Position numbers and translations under genes: made by a program. 64,000 bases of DNA from Aureitalea marina. Its GTDB lineage: Bacteria > Bacteroidota > Bacteroidia > Flavobacteriales > Flavobacteriaceae. The notes beneath the pieces are model-generated. The model did no database searches, was not told the origin of the DNA, and was given only the letters and a program-made list of their open reading frames with translations. The DNA lies in assembly GCF_002943755.1 (NCBI RefSeq), contig NZ_MQUB01000001.1, positions 434,001 through 498,000 of the forward strand, given 5' to 3'. How positions within the stretch are numbered: position 1 is the first letter of the stretch; every line of letters starts with the position of its first letter. Below, in pieces: positions 16,672 to 25,051 of this stretch.

Positions 16672-17982
16672 ATGAACCATCTATCACTCATTATAAAACG
16701 AGAATATTTAAATAAGGTTAGAAATAAATCCTTTATCATCATGACCTTCCTCAGTCCGCTGATCATGGTTGCGATTATTGGATTGGTGGCCTACCTCTCA
16801 TCCCTGAACAACGATAAGATCGAAGTGATCTCGGTACTGGACGAAAGTGGATTGTTCGTGGATCAATTCGAGAATACGGGGAGTTTGGAATTTAAGATTG
16901 TGGACAATCAAAGTCTGGAAGAGGCCAAGTTGGAGGTAGAAGACTCTGGTGACTATGGGCTACTCTACATTCCACGTATTGATAATATTGATCAGTTGGA
17001 GGACAATATAACTTTCTATTCAGCAGATTCACCCTCACTTATTGTGATGGACGATATAGAGGACCTCATCGAGTCCCACGCCAATAACCTGAAACTGACA
17101 GAAGCTGGATTGGATGCGGATCAGATTCGATCACTTCGGATGCGAGTCAATACTCGCCTGGAGACCTTTCAAGGACAGGAAACCTCCAAATTGGGGTCGG
17201 GTCTCAAGCTTGTTTTCGGTGGAGCAGCGGGTTATCTGTTGTTCATGTTCATCATTATTTATGGAAACATGATCATGCGCTCCGTCATCGAAGAGAAGAC
17301 CAGTCGCATCATTGAGGTTATTATTTCATCGGTTAAACCCATAAAGCTCTTATTGGGTAAGATCTTGGGAACTTCCCTGGCTGGAATCTCCCAGTTTGTT
17401 GCTTGGGTAGTTCTAATAGGGGTGTTTAGTATGGTTATGTCCTCCGTATTTGGAATAGACACCTCTGCTATGCAAGCTCAGCAACAGGAGGCATTGGCTC
17501 AGGCGGATCCAGTTGTTGTAAACGATACAGTCCAGCAGGTGATAGGAGAGATCTATGCCCTGCCGTTGACCAACCTGGTCATCATGTTTATTTTATTCTT
17601 TGCGGGAGGTTATCTGCTCTATGCCTCACTATATGCTGCAATTGGTGCAGCGGTGGACAACGAGACAGATACTCAGCAATTTATCTTTCCGATCCTGATG
17701 CCATTGATTTTGGCCATTTATGTCGGATTCTTTACCGTGATCGAGAACCCACACGGGACCGTTTCCCAAGTGTTCTCCTTTATACCATTTACCTCTCCCG
17801 TTGTCATGCTGATGCGAATTCCCTTTGGGGTTCCAATCTGGCAGCAAATACTATCCGTACTTATATTATTTGCTACATTTATGGGAACAGTCTGGTTCGC
17901 GGCCAAGATCTATCGTGTAGGTATATTGATGTACGGTAAAAAGCCTAGCTACCGCGAGCTGATTAAGTGGCTCAAATATTAG
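16672..17982 (+). CDS. ABC-2 type transporter, permease subunit (NatB-like)
   Basis: A 436-residue membrane protein with the ABC-2 exporter layout: one N-terminal TM (SFIIMTFLSPLIMVAIIGLV), a large extracytoplasmic domain (about residues 45-175), then five more TM segments. SVIEEKTSRIIEVIISSVKP after the second TM is the coupling region typical of ABC-2 permeases. An insert with QAQQQEALAQADP lies between TM3 and TM4. It follows the ATPase gene by four bases and precedes the MscS gene by one base, so the three are probably co-transcribed. Confidence 0.9.
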   Translation: MNHLSLIIKREYLNKVRNKSFIIMTFLSPLIMVAIIGLVAYLSSLNNDKIEVISVLDESGLFVDQFENTGSLEFKIVDNQSLEEAKLEVEDSGDYGLLYIPRIDNIDQLEDNITFYSADSPSLIVMDDIEDLIESHANNLKLTEAGLDADQIRSLRMRVNTRLETFQGQETSKLGSGLKLVFGGAAGYLLFMFIIIYGNMIMRSVIEEKTSRIIEVIISSVKPIKLLLGKILGTSLAGISQFVAWVVLIGVFSMVMSSVFGIDTSAMQAQQQEALAQADPVVVNDTVQQVIGEIYALPLTNLVIMFILFFAGGYLLYASLYAAIGAAVDNETDTQQFIFPILMPLILAIYVGFFTVIENPHGTVSQVFSFIPFTSPVVMLMRIPFGVPIWQQILSVLILFATFMGTVWFAAKIYRVGILMYGKKPSYRELIKWLKY

Positions 17983-17983
17983 C

Positions 17984-18883
17984 ATGTTCCAGCAAGAACT
18001 AGGAGATAAACTTGAAAATGTAACCGATAGCGTATGGACCAGTATTCAGGAGTTCCTGAATATTGGTTTCCATTTTGGAGAAGGAGAGAACAAGGTCGAT
18101 CTGACCATCGGGACCCTTCTGGTCGTTGTTGTTTCATTCCTCTTGACCCATGTGGTGCTTCAATGGATCAGGAAACTGACTACCCGTAATCGGGACGAAA
18201 TTGACACCCTCAAGTTTATGACCATTTTCCGCTTTGTCCGGTATGTGGTCTTTGTCCTGGTCTTTTTTATCATCTTGAGTTATACGGGTATCAATGTGAC
18301 TCCTTTCCTGGCTGCTTCGGCTGCTCTTTTGGTGGGAGTTGGATTAGCCCTACAGGAGTTATTCCAGGATGTCATTGGAGGTGTGGTGTTGATGTTGGAT
18401 AAATCCATCGGAATTGGCGATGTTGTTGAGGTTGACGGAAAAGTAGGAAAGGTCATTGAGATCAATCTCAGATCGACCCGGGCGCTCACCAGGGATGACA
18501 AGGTGCTTATCGTACCTAACCACATGTTTATCCGAAACTCTATTTTCAATTATACTCAGAATCATCAGGCGACCCGCGAAAAGGTCCGTGTAGGGGTTGC
18601 CTATGGAAGCGATACGCGTTTGGTGAAGGAATTATTGCTGGAAAGCGTTCAAGGGTTACCCAATGTGGCACGATTTCCGACCCCAATGGTATTGTTTGAG
18701 GATTTTGGCGATTCGGCTTTGATCTTCACCGTCTACTATTTTGTGGAGGATAGTTTTATCACACCACGAACAGGCAGTAATATTCGTTTTCGGATCGATG
18801 AGCTCTTTAGGGAGCACGACATTAAAATACCATTTCCCCAGAGAGATGTGCACCTTTTTCAACCGCCCAAGTTGTCCGATTGA
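17984..18883 (+). CDS. Mechanosensitive channel of the MscS family
   Basis: A 299-residue small-conductance mechanosensitive channel. Three TM segments are visible (about residues 38-60, 82-102 and 105-125). The pore helix has AAALLVGVGLALQELFQD followed by IGGVVLMLDKSIGIGDVVEVDG, then the beta domain with VGKVIEINLRSTR and VPNHMFIRNSIFNYT. The C-terminal alpha/beta domain ends with IPFPQRDVHL, also a family mark. Such channels release solutes on hypo-osmotic shock. It starts one base after the ABC permease stop. Confidence 0.94.
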   Translation: MFQQELGDKLENVTDSVWTSIQEFLNIGFHFGEGENKVDLTIGTLLVVVVSFLLTHVVLQWIRKLTTRNRDEIDTLKFMTIFRFVRYVVFVLVFFIILSYTGINVTPFLAASAALLVGVGLALQELFQDVIGGVVLMLDKSIGIGDVVEVDGKVGKVIEINLRSTRALTRDDKVLIVPNHMFIRNSIFNYTQNHQATREKVRVGVAYGSDTRLVKELLLESVQGLPNVARFPTPMVLFEDFGDSALIFTVYYFVEDSFITPRTGSNIRFRIDELFREHDIKIPFPQRDVHLFQPPKLSD

Positions 18884-18950
18884 GCCCCGTTTCAATTTTT
18901 GGTATGAAGATTGTTTTGCACACCCTGTAACCATTTAAAACCAACAGACC

Positions 18951-20114
18951 ATGTCCCGAATATTGATCATAGAAGATGAGGCCGCCATCCGTCGCGTACT
19001 TGTTAAGATCCTGACCGAAGAAAACAGCGATTACCAAGTTAGTGAAGCTGAGGACGGTCTGGCTGGGATAGAGCTTATTCGCAAGGAAGATTTTGACCTT
19101 GTTTTGTGTGATATCAAAATGCCCAAAATGGATGGAGTAGAGGTGTTAGAGGCCGTCAAGAAGGTCAAACCCGAGACTCCGATGGTTATGATCAGTGGCC
19201 ATGGTGATCTGGACACAGCCGTTAATACCATGCGTCTGGGTGCATTCGACTATATATCCAAACCCCCGGACCTGAACAGACTCTTGAACACCGTCCGAAT
19301 TGCCCTGGACAGGAAAGAGTTAGTTGTAGAAAACACTCGCCTCAAAAAGAAGGTCAGTAAGAATTACGAAATGATAGGTAGTTCTGATGCCATGGATCAG
19401 ATCAAGGAGATGATAGAAAAAGTGGCTCCAACTGAAGCACGTGTGCTGATAACAGGTCCCAACGGAACGGGGAAGGAGTTGGTTGCGCATTGGCTCCATC
19501 AAAAAAGTGATCGACATAAAGGTCCGATGATTGAGGTCAACTGTGCTGCTATCCCCAGCGAATTGATCGAAAGTGAATTATTTGGTCATGTTAAGGGCGC
19601 ATTTACCTCGGCCAACAAGGATAGAGCAGGGAAATTTGAAGCGGCCAATGGAGGCACAATATTTCTTGACGAAGTTGGTGATATGAGTCTTTCGGCCCAG
19701 GCCAAGGTCCTTAGGGCACTTCAAGAGAACAAGGTTCAGCGGGTTGGGAGCGATAAGGACATCAAAGTGGATGTGCGGGTAGTAGCCGCCACCAACAAGA
19801 ATTTGAAAAAGGAGATCGAAGAAGGAAATTTCAGAGAAGATCTCTACCATCGCCTGGCCGTGATCCTGATCAAGGTTCCACCTCTAAATGATAGACGGGA
19901 GGATATTCCGGAGCTCATTGAGTATTTTACTGCTAGCATTGCCAAAGAACATGGGACCTCACAAAAGAAATTCTCCAGTAAGGCCATTAGTCTGCTCCAA
20001 AACTATGATTGGACAGGAAATATCCGCGAACTGCGCAACGTCGTCGAACGGCTTATCATCCTTGGCGGGAAAGAAGTAAGTGAACAGGACGTTAAACTCT
20101 TTGCGTCCAAATAA
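18951..20114 (+). CDS. Sigma-54 activator-type response regulator without DNA-binding domain
   Basis: A 387-residue NtrC-family protein. The receiver has acidic pocket EDE, phospho-acceptor Asp54 (LCDIKMP) and Lys104. The AAA+ domain has Walker A GPNGTGKE (169-176), the sigma-54 contact loop GAFTSA (216-221, where GAFTGA is usual) and Walker B GGTIFLDE (234-241). The protein ends just after the AAA+ lid (NYDWTGNIRELRNVVERL), with no Fis-type helix-turn-helix. It may act from solution or bind DNA through a partner. No histidine kinase gene is adjacent. It lies 67 bases after the MscS gene. Confidence 0.92.
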   Translation: MSRILIIEDEAAIRRVLVKILTEENSDYQVSEAEDGLAGIELIRKEDFDLVLCDIKMPKMDGVEVLEAVKKVKPETPMVMISGHGDLDTAVNTMRLGAFDYISKPPDLNRLLNTVRIALDRKELVVENTRLKKKVSKNYEMIGSSDAMDQIKEMIEKVAPTEARVLITGPNGTGKELVAHWLHQKSDRHKGPMIEVNCAAIPSELIESELFGHVKGAFTSANKDRAGKFEAANGGTIFLDEVGDMSLSAQAKVLRALQENKVQRVGSDKDIKVDVRVVAATNKNLKKEIEEGNFREDLYHRLAVILIKVPPLNDRREDIPELIEYFTASIAKEHGTSQKKFSSKAISLLQNYDWTGNIRELRNVVERLIILGGKEVSEQDVKLFASK

Positions 20115-20227
20115 ATCTTCACCTATTTTTCCGCTGATTTGATCTACCCTATTTGCTTTTGGAAATGGGGTATCGCCTTAGACGCTATGCTGTTCAGATT
20201 ATTTATCTTTAAGCCAAACTAGGCCAA

Positions 20228-21106
20228 ATGAAAAAACTCGATCCGACAAGATTTAAGGCGAAGGTTCCGGTAAACCTAGCCAAGACGCCTACTCATGTAG
20301 AGCATAACCGTTCTGAAAAGGTGATGGAGAAGATGTTGGAGGAGACCCGAGAGGAATTGGGTGATCTTCAAAACACCTTGTATGCCCACGGTAAATACAG
20401 TGTGCTGGTTTGTATACAAGGTATGGACACCGCAGGAAAGGACAGCTTGATCCGTGAGGTTTTCAAGGATTTTAATGTTCGAGGGGTCGAAGTGCACAGT
20501 TTTAAGGTTCCTACAGAACTTGAAAGAAGGCACGATTATCTGTGGAGACATTATTTAGCCCTGCCCAGGCGCGGGACCTTTGGAGTCTTTAACCGGACGC
20601 ATTATGAGAATGTCCTGGTAACTCGGGTACATCCTGAATATATTCTGGGCGAACTTTTACCGGATATCAATGATGTTTCTGATATAGATGAAACCTTCTG
20701 GGACAATAGGTTTGAACAGATTCGAGGCTTCGAGAAGACCATCGCCCAAAATGGAACCATCATCTTTAAATTCTTCTTGCATCTGTCTAAAGATGAACAA
20801 AAGCATCGCCTTTTAAGGAGGCTCAGAAAAAAGAACAAGCAATGGAAATTCTCGCCCGGAGATCTCAAGGAAAGGATGTTGTGGGATGATTATCAGCGCT
20901 GTTATCAGGACGCTATAAACAGGACCAGCGAGGAACATGCTCCGTGGTACCTTATCCCTGCAGACGACAAACCGACTGCCAGATATCTCATTGCCAAGAT
21001 CCTCCTGGAGACCATGAAAACCTACGACGATATCGTCGAACCGCCATTGGATCCGGATGTAATGGCCCATATCGATCAATATCGAGAACAACTTGAAAAA
21101 GAGTAA
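20228..21106 (+). CDS. ppk2: Polyphosphate:nucleotide phosphotransferase, PPK2 family
   Basis: A 292-residue PPK2, which transfers phosphate between polyphosphate and nucleotides. Walker A is GMDTAGKDS near residue 64, the lid region is RRHDYLWRHYLALPRRG, and FNRTHYENVLVTRVHPEYI matches the TIGR03709-like branch (class III type). EEHAPWYLIPADDKPTARY near the C-terminus is another family block. The nucleotide preference cannot be read from the sequence. TATCTTTA (20204-20211) is one base from a -7 element. A 10-bp hairpin at 20145-20172 follows the previous gene but lacks a U-run. The M28 peptidase gene starts five bases downstream. Confidence 0.92.
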   Translation: MKKLDPTRFKAKVPVNLAKTPTHVEHNRSEKVMEKMLEETREELGDLQNTLYAHGKYSVLVCIQGMDTAGKDSLIREVFKDFNVRGVEVHSFKVPTELERRHDYLWRHYLALPRRGTFGVFNRTHYENVLVTRVHPEYILGELLPDINDVSDIDETFWDNRFEQIRGFEKTIAQNGTIIFKFFLHLSKDEQKHRLLRRLRKKNKQWKFSPGDLKERMLWDDYQRCYQDAINRTSEEHAPWYLIPADDKPTARYLIAKILLETMKTYDDIVEPPLDPDVMAHIDQYREQLEKE

Positions 21107-21111
21107 CAACT

Positions 21112-22524
21112 ATGCGCAAGTTTGCCCTTTGCTGCCTCATGGTGGCCACCCTGCACGCACTTAACGCTCAAAATGTCAATCAGGCCGATTCCCTGATGAT
21201 CCGTTCCATTTTTGACCGGGCCCTTACCAATGGCAAGAGTTACGATTGGTTAGATCATCTTTCCAATGAGATCGGGGGACGCCTGTCCGGATCCATTCAG
21301 GCGGAACGGGCTGTCAGATATACCGAAAAAGAATTAAATAAACTTGGCTTGGACAAGGTTTGGCTGCAACCCGTAATGGTGCCAAAATGGACCCGCGGGA
21401 TACCGGAGTATGCCTATATTGAGACTGCACCAGGACTCTCTTCGACCACTAATGTTTGTGCCCTTGGAGGTTCAGTACCCACTCCGGATGGTGGTCTTAA
21501 GGCCAAGGTCATCGAAGTGAAAAGCCTGGCTGAGATCGCAGAATTAGGGAGAGAAAAGATCCAGGGGAAAATAGTCTTTTACAATAGGCCTATGGACCCA
21601 ACACTCATCAACACTTTTGCGGCCTATGGAGGATGTGTAGACCAACGCTACGCTGGTGCTATGGAGGCTGGTAAATACGGAGCAGTTGGTGTGGTAGTTC
21701 GATCCATGTCCCTGTCCCTGGATGATTATCCTCATACAGGATCGATGAGTTACGGAGACATTCCGATAGATCAGCGTATACCGGCATGTGCCATCAGCAC
21801 CAGGGGTGCAGATTACCTGAGCCGGGCATTAAAGATCCAGCCCAATTTGAATTTCTATTTTAAACAGAATTGCAGGGCTTATCCGGATGTGCAATCCTTC
21901 AACGTGATCGGAGAGATCACCGGAAGTCAGTATCCCGATCGTTACATGATCGTGGGGGGGCATTTGGACAGCTGGGACCTGGGAGATGGATCTCATGACG
22001 ATGGTGCCGGTTGTGTTCAATCTATGGATGTGCTTCGATTGCTGAAGGAGGTTGGTTATCGTCCAAAGCACAGTATTCGGGTCGTCCTTTTTATGAACGA
22101 GGAGAATGGCTTAAGAGGTGGACGAGAATATGCGGAACAAGCTCGTTTAAAGAACGAGGATCACATCTTCGCATTGGAAAGTGATGCTGGAGGCTTTACT
22201 CCTCGTGGTTTTTCTTTTGACAGTGACGATGCAAACTTTGCGCAGATCAAAAGTTGGGAACCTCTGTTCAAGCCTTATTTGATCCATTACTTTGAGAAGG
22301 GGGGAAGTGGTGCAGATATTGGGCCATTAAAGAAAGAAGGAATGGTTCTGGCCGGATTGCGACCTGATTCTCAGCGATATTTTGACCATCACCACGCAGC
22401 CAGCGACACCTTTGACGCTGTCAATAAGCGCGAGCTGGAATTGGGCGCTGCAGCAATGACCGGCTTGATCTACCTGATGGACAAGTACGGAACCAGGACT
22501 GAGATGGGGCCTATTCGGGATTAA
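21112..22524 (+). CDS. Secreted M28-family metallopeptidase
   Basis: A 470-residue exported peptidase (signal MRKFALCCLMVATLHALNA) of the carboxypeptidase Q/aminopeptidase type. A PA insert-like region (about residues 120-255) precedes the di-zinc catalytic core: GGHLDSWDLGDGSHDDGAG (first His and bridging Asp), MNEENGLRGG (general-base Glu and zinc Glu), ALESDAGG (Asp) and DHHHAASDT (His). It probably degrades peptides in the periplasm or outside. It follows ppk2 by five bases, probably by read-through. The 174 bases to the next gene hold only a weak AAGAGG/CCTCTT hairpin. Confidence 0.92.
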   Translation: MRKFALCCLMVATLHALNAQNVNQADSLMIRSIFDRALTNGKSYDWLDHLSNEIGGRLSGSIQAERAVRYTEKELNKLGLDKVWLQPVMVPKWTRGIPEYAYIETAPGLSSTTNVCALGGSVPTPDGGLKAKVIEVKSLAEIAELGREKIQGKIVFYNRPMDPTLINTFAAYGGCVDQRYAGAMEAGKYGAVGVVVRSMSLSLDDYPHTGSMSYGDIPIDQRIPACAISTRGADYLSRALKIQPNLNFYFKQNCRAYPDVQSFNVIGEITGSQYPDRYMIVGGHLDSWDLGDGSHDDGAGCVQSMDVLRLLKEVGYRPKHSIRVVLFMNEENGLRGGREYAEQARLKNEDHIFALESDAGGFTPRGFSFDSDDANFAQIKSWEPLFKPYLIHYFEKGGSGADIGPLKKEGMVLAGLRPDSQRYFDHHHAASDTFDAVNKRELELGAAAMTGLIYLMDKYGTRTEMGPIRD

Positions 22525-22698
22525 TATCGCATCTAAATGGCTGATAGTTAGTATTTACAAAAGTTTAACAAGAGGCTCTATCCCTCTTATTCATTGAGAC
22601 CGTTAAACCTTGTCGAGTAAAACGTGATCGTGTCTTCCTAACTCCCTTTTTATTTCACTTCAGTTAGATTATATTAACAACACAGAACGACGCGCTAC

Positions 22699-24177
22699 AT
22701 GAATTACCAACTACCTGAAATTCGTTCCAGGCTAATGTATTTAATTCTTTGCCTTTTGTTGATATCAATTTCAACGGAGTCTGCCTGTGCGTATTCTCAT
22801 GCCTATTTTCAGGACGGGGAAGTAGAACAATCTGGTCAATTAGTGGCCATGGAACGTACCCAATCTTCTGAACAGATGAAGGCGGAAATGGTCAAGAAAC
22901 AGGCCATATCCTTAGCAGAGGAAGGAGATGCAGGGGAGGCTGTCGCCAAAATTAAAGACTATCTGTATTTGACCGCTGATCTGAGTGTGATCAATGATCA
23001 CCTGTTTCAAAATATTTCGGATACGCCGGCCTATATCGACCTGAAGGAGGAGTTTCTCTTTGAGAATAACACCATAGCCTGGCTTTATGTCTATGCTGGT
23101 CTCATTGGGTTGTTTGTCAGTTTCTTTCTCTTGTTCAGGAAACACAGGGATAGGACCAGTATGATACTGATTGGACTGTTCGTGTTGTTCAACTCGTTTT
23201 TCCTGTTGCATCTGAGTTTGTACAAATTGCATGCGGAATATCACATTCCTCATATGTTGTATTTCTCGACTACCTTCTCCTTTTTGTACGGTCCACTGCT
23301 TTATCTGTATTTCCGCAGGATTACGGAACGATATACATTCCGGTGGATAGACCTGTTGCATCTGCTTCCTTCTCTGATCCTGTTGATCTACATCGCACCA
23401 TTCTATATGATGAGCGGTATTGAGAAATTTGGTTTAATGATGGGCAGAGACTCGCGGCTCTTACCAGGCGGGCATACCATTGTATTGATCAAAACGGTCT
23501 CTCTGGTGATCTATGGGTTGCTCATTGTGCAATTGTACCGCAGACATACCTTGAATAGTTCGAAAAAGCCAGATAGACAACAGTTACTATGGCAACGGAA
23601 CATCATGGGAATGTTTATAGCCTATACCATCTCTTATATGATCTATGGTAGCATCCTTACCGGTGTTATGCCTGTTCGTGAGTTGTTCGAAGCGCAGACA
23701 TTGGTTATGACTGCCATGGTATTTTATATTGCCTATTTGTCTTACGCACAGCCCGAGATCTTCTCAGGATCTTTACAAATTATAAGTCCTGTCGATCTCT
23801 TTAAATATCGTAAATCTAGATTGACTCCTTCCTTCTCTTACGAATTGCGAGATGAATTATTACGGCTACTTGATAGAGAAAAGATCTTTAAGCAAAATGA
23901 CCTTAGTCTGGATATGCTCGCAGAGCGCTTGGGGACCAACCGGCATAATGCCTCTCAGGTGATCAACGAACACTTTGATATGAATTTCTTCGAATTGATC
24001 AACTCTTATCGTATCAAAGAGGCGATCGAGATCTTCCGAAACGACCGGAAAAAGAATTTGAGCATCATTGAAGTGGCCTATGAAGTTGGTTTCAATAACA
24101 AGGTTACCTTCAATAAGTCGTTCAAGAAACACTTATCGCAAACCCCCAGCCAGTTCATTACCTCCCTGGAAGGGTAA
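22699..24177 (+). CDS. Membrane-anchored AraC-family regulator
   Basis: A 492-residue protein with an N-terminal hydrophobic signal (about residues 13-32; ATG 22735 is an alternative start) and a periplasmic segment of about 95 residues. Seven to eight TM helices follow between about 130 and 355, with PHMLYFSTTFSFLYGPLLYLYF typical of 7TM-AraC proteins of Bacteroidetes; that stretch is residues 178-199. The cytoplasmic C-terminus has the AraC double helix-turn-helix: LSLDMLAERLGTNRHNASQVI and SIIEVAYEVGFNNKVTFNKSFKK-type residues up to QTPSQF. It probably senses an external or membrane signal and binds DNA directly. The target is unknown; the next feature is a structured RNA region. Confidence 0.88.
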   Translation: MNYQLPEIRSRLMYLILCLLLISISTESACAYSHAYFQDGEVEQSGQLVAMERTQSSEQMKAEMVKKQAISLAEEGDAGEAVAKIKDYLYLTADLSVINDHLFQNISDTPAYIDLKEEFLFENNTIAWLYVYAGLIGLFVSFFLLFRKHRDRTSMILIGLFVLFNSFFLLHLSLYKLHAEYHIPHMLYFSTTFSFLYGPLLYLYFRRITERYTFRWIDLLHLLPSLILLIYIAPFYMMSGIEKFGLMMGRDSRLLPGGHTIVLIKTVSLVIYGLLIVQLYRRHTLNSSKKPDRQQLLWQRNIMGMFIAYTISYMIYGSILTGVMPVRELFEAQTLVMTAMVFYIAYLSYAQPEIFSGSLQIISPVDLFKYRKSRLTPSFSYELRDELLRLLDREKIFKQNDLSLDMLAERLGTNRHNASQVINEHFDMNFFELINSYRIKEAIEIFRNDRKKNLSIIEVAYEVGFNNKVTFNKSFKKHLSQTPSQFITSLEG

Positions 24178-24240
24178 ATCAAGGGTAAATATTCTTCGGA
24201 TAAGTTAACTCTTATGGGGTTTACCTGCCTTTACTTGTAG

Positions 24241-24418
24241 CCGTTCTATTTTCACAGTACACAGGAAACAGCAGTCCTTGGCCCGATTTCGGGTTTGCTG
24301 CCCTCTGGTTAGATGGTAGACTCCCTTCTAGGGAGAAATGCAGAGGAACAGCTGGCATAACTGCCAAACCCGTTGAGTAGTTCGCGGGCCCGAGGACGAA
24401 CATAGTTGGTGTTTTTTT
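24241..24418 (+). ncRNA. Candidate structured non-coding RNA
   Basis: This lies in a 342-base interval (24178-24519) without a credible gene. The plus strand folds into one long bulged hairpin. GTCCTT and GGCCCG (24274-24285) pair with CGGGCC, bulged C, GAGGAC (24385-24397). A 4x12 internal loop follows, then CGGGTTTG (24290-24297) with CAAACCCG (24365-24372), TGC(C) with GGCA (24354-24357), CCTCTG (24302-24307) with CAGAGG (24341-24346), and CTCCCT (24321-24326) with AGGGAG (24330-24335). A T7 run lies at 24412-24418. The shape recalls 6S RNA, and the flavobacterial 6S-Flavo family is my first guess; it lacks the RNase P, tmRNA and SRP core motifs. Confidence 0.5.
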
Positions 24419-24446
24419 GTTGTGAAATCTGCGTAAGATGCAGGAT

Positions 24447-24511
24447 AATCCCGTCCAGGTGATACGATTCGTAGCGCGAAGAATCGATCCCTCATCGACG
24501 GGATTTTTTTT
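24447..24511 (+). terminator. Large terminator-like stem with T8
   Basis: AATCCCGTC (24447-24455) pairs with GACGGGATT (24497-24505) and runs straight into T8. An inner hairpin CGATTC/GAATCG (24465-24470 with 24481-24486) sits inside. A small CTGC/GCAG hairpin precedes it at 24429-24443. This may be the 3' end of the RNA gene at 24241 or of a separate small RNA. Confidence 0.65.
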
Positions 24512-24519
24512 GGCTTAAA

Positions 24520-24978
24520 CTAGCGATTCTTTATGGCTTTCTCGTAAGTGTCGATCCATTGGTCTACAGTGATCTTACTGACCAGTTCTCCCAATAAGTC
24601 AAAAGGAATGTTCTTTGGATTCTTAAAACGGATGCAACTCTTTCCCATATCCAATTTTGTGGACACTTGTTTTTTGTACTCATCCTGAAACCACTCCAGT
24701 AATTCAGGATCCGAATAGATTCCCATGTGATAAAATCCGATGTGATTTTTCTGGGAAGCCAGATTGATAAAAGGAAGGGGAAGTTTGGGATCGCAATGAT
24801 AGCCATCGGGATACAGACTATGGGGAACTACATATCCCAGCATACCATAATTCATGCACTCCTCGAAGCCTTCCGGGATGTTATCTAATATGATTTGCCG
24901 CAGACGGCCAATGACTTCCTTCCGATCTTCAGTTAACTCGGACAGGTATTGCTCTGGAGTCCTGGCTTTTGATTGCAT
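24520..24978 (-). CDS. DUF1801 domain protein
   Basis: A 152-residue soluble protein of the DUF1801/YdhG-like fold. Seen: the N-terminal TPEQYLSELTEDRKEVIGRL, the central PEGFEECMNYGMLGYVVPH with the conserved Y-G-M, KNHIGFYHMG, and KSCIRFKNPKNIPFDLL near the end. The family resembles frataxin-like iron proteins in fold, but the biochemical role is not established. I chose ATG 24978 (MQSKARTPEQ), which fits the family N-terminus, over the longer frame to 25026. The gene converges on the structured RNA region and diverges from the MATE gene. Confidence 0.85.
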   Translation of the reverse strand: MQSKARTPEQYLSELTEDRKEVIGRLRQIILDNIPEGFEECMNYGMLGYVVPHSLYPDGYHCDPKLPLPFINLASQKNHIGFYHMGIYSDPELLEWFQDEYKKQVSTKLDMGKSCIRFKNPKNIPFDLLGELVSKITVDQWIDTYEKAIKNR

Positions 24979-25033
24979 GGGAATAAATGGTTTAAATAAA
25001 GATACTAAAGTTATTCCGTGAGCCACTGTTTCC

Positions 25034-25041
25034 TAACTTTG
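25034..25041 (+). promoter_or_regulatory. -7 element of the MATE gene
   Basis: TAACTTTG is an exact TAnnTTTG, 10 bases before ATG 25052. That spacing implies a short or nearly leaderless transcript. Confidence 0.4.
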
Positions 25042-25051
25042 TGCCTTCTTT

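Noticed and set aside
20145-20172. 10-bp hairpin after the sigma-54 regulator considered as a terminator
   Set aside because: It has one wobble and no U-run on either strand, so termination is not supported.
24221-24403. 60-codon minus-strand frame across the structured RNA region
   Set aside because: The base pairing explains the sequence better; the peptide has no recognisable features and no promoter.
24241-24418. RNase P RNA, tmRNA, SRP RNA or cobalamin riboswitch
   Set aside because: I could not find the P4 core of RNase P, a tmRNA tag and ends, the SRP tetraloop region or the B12 box; only the 6S-like shape remains.
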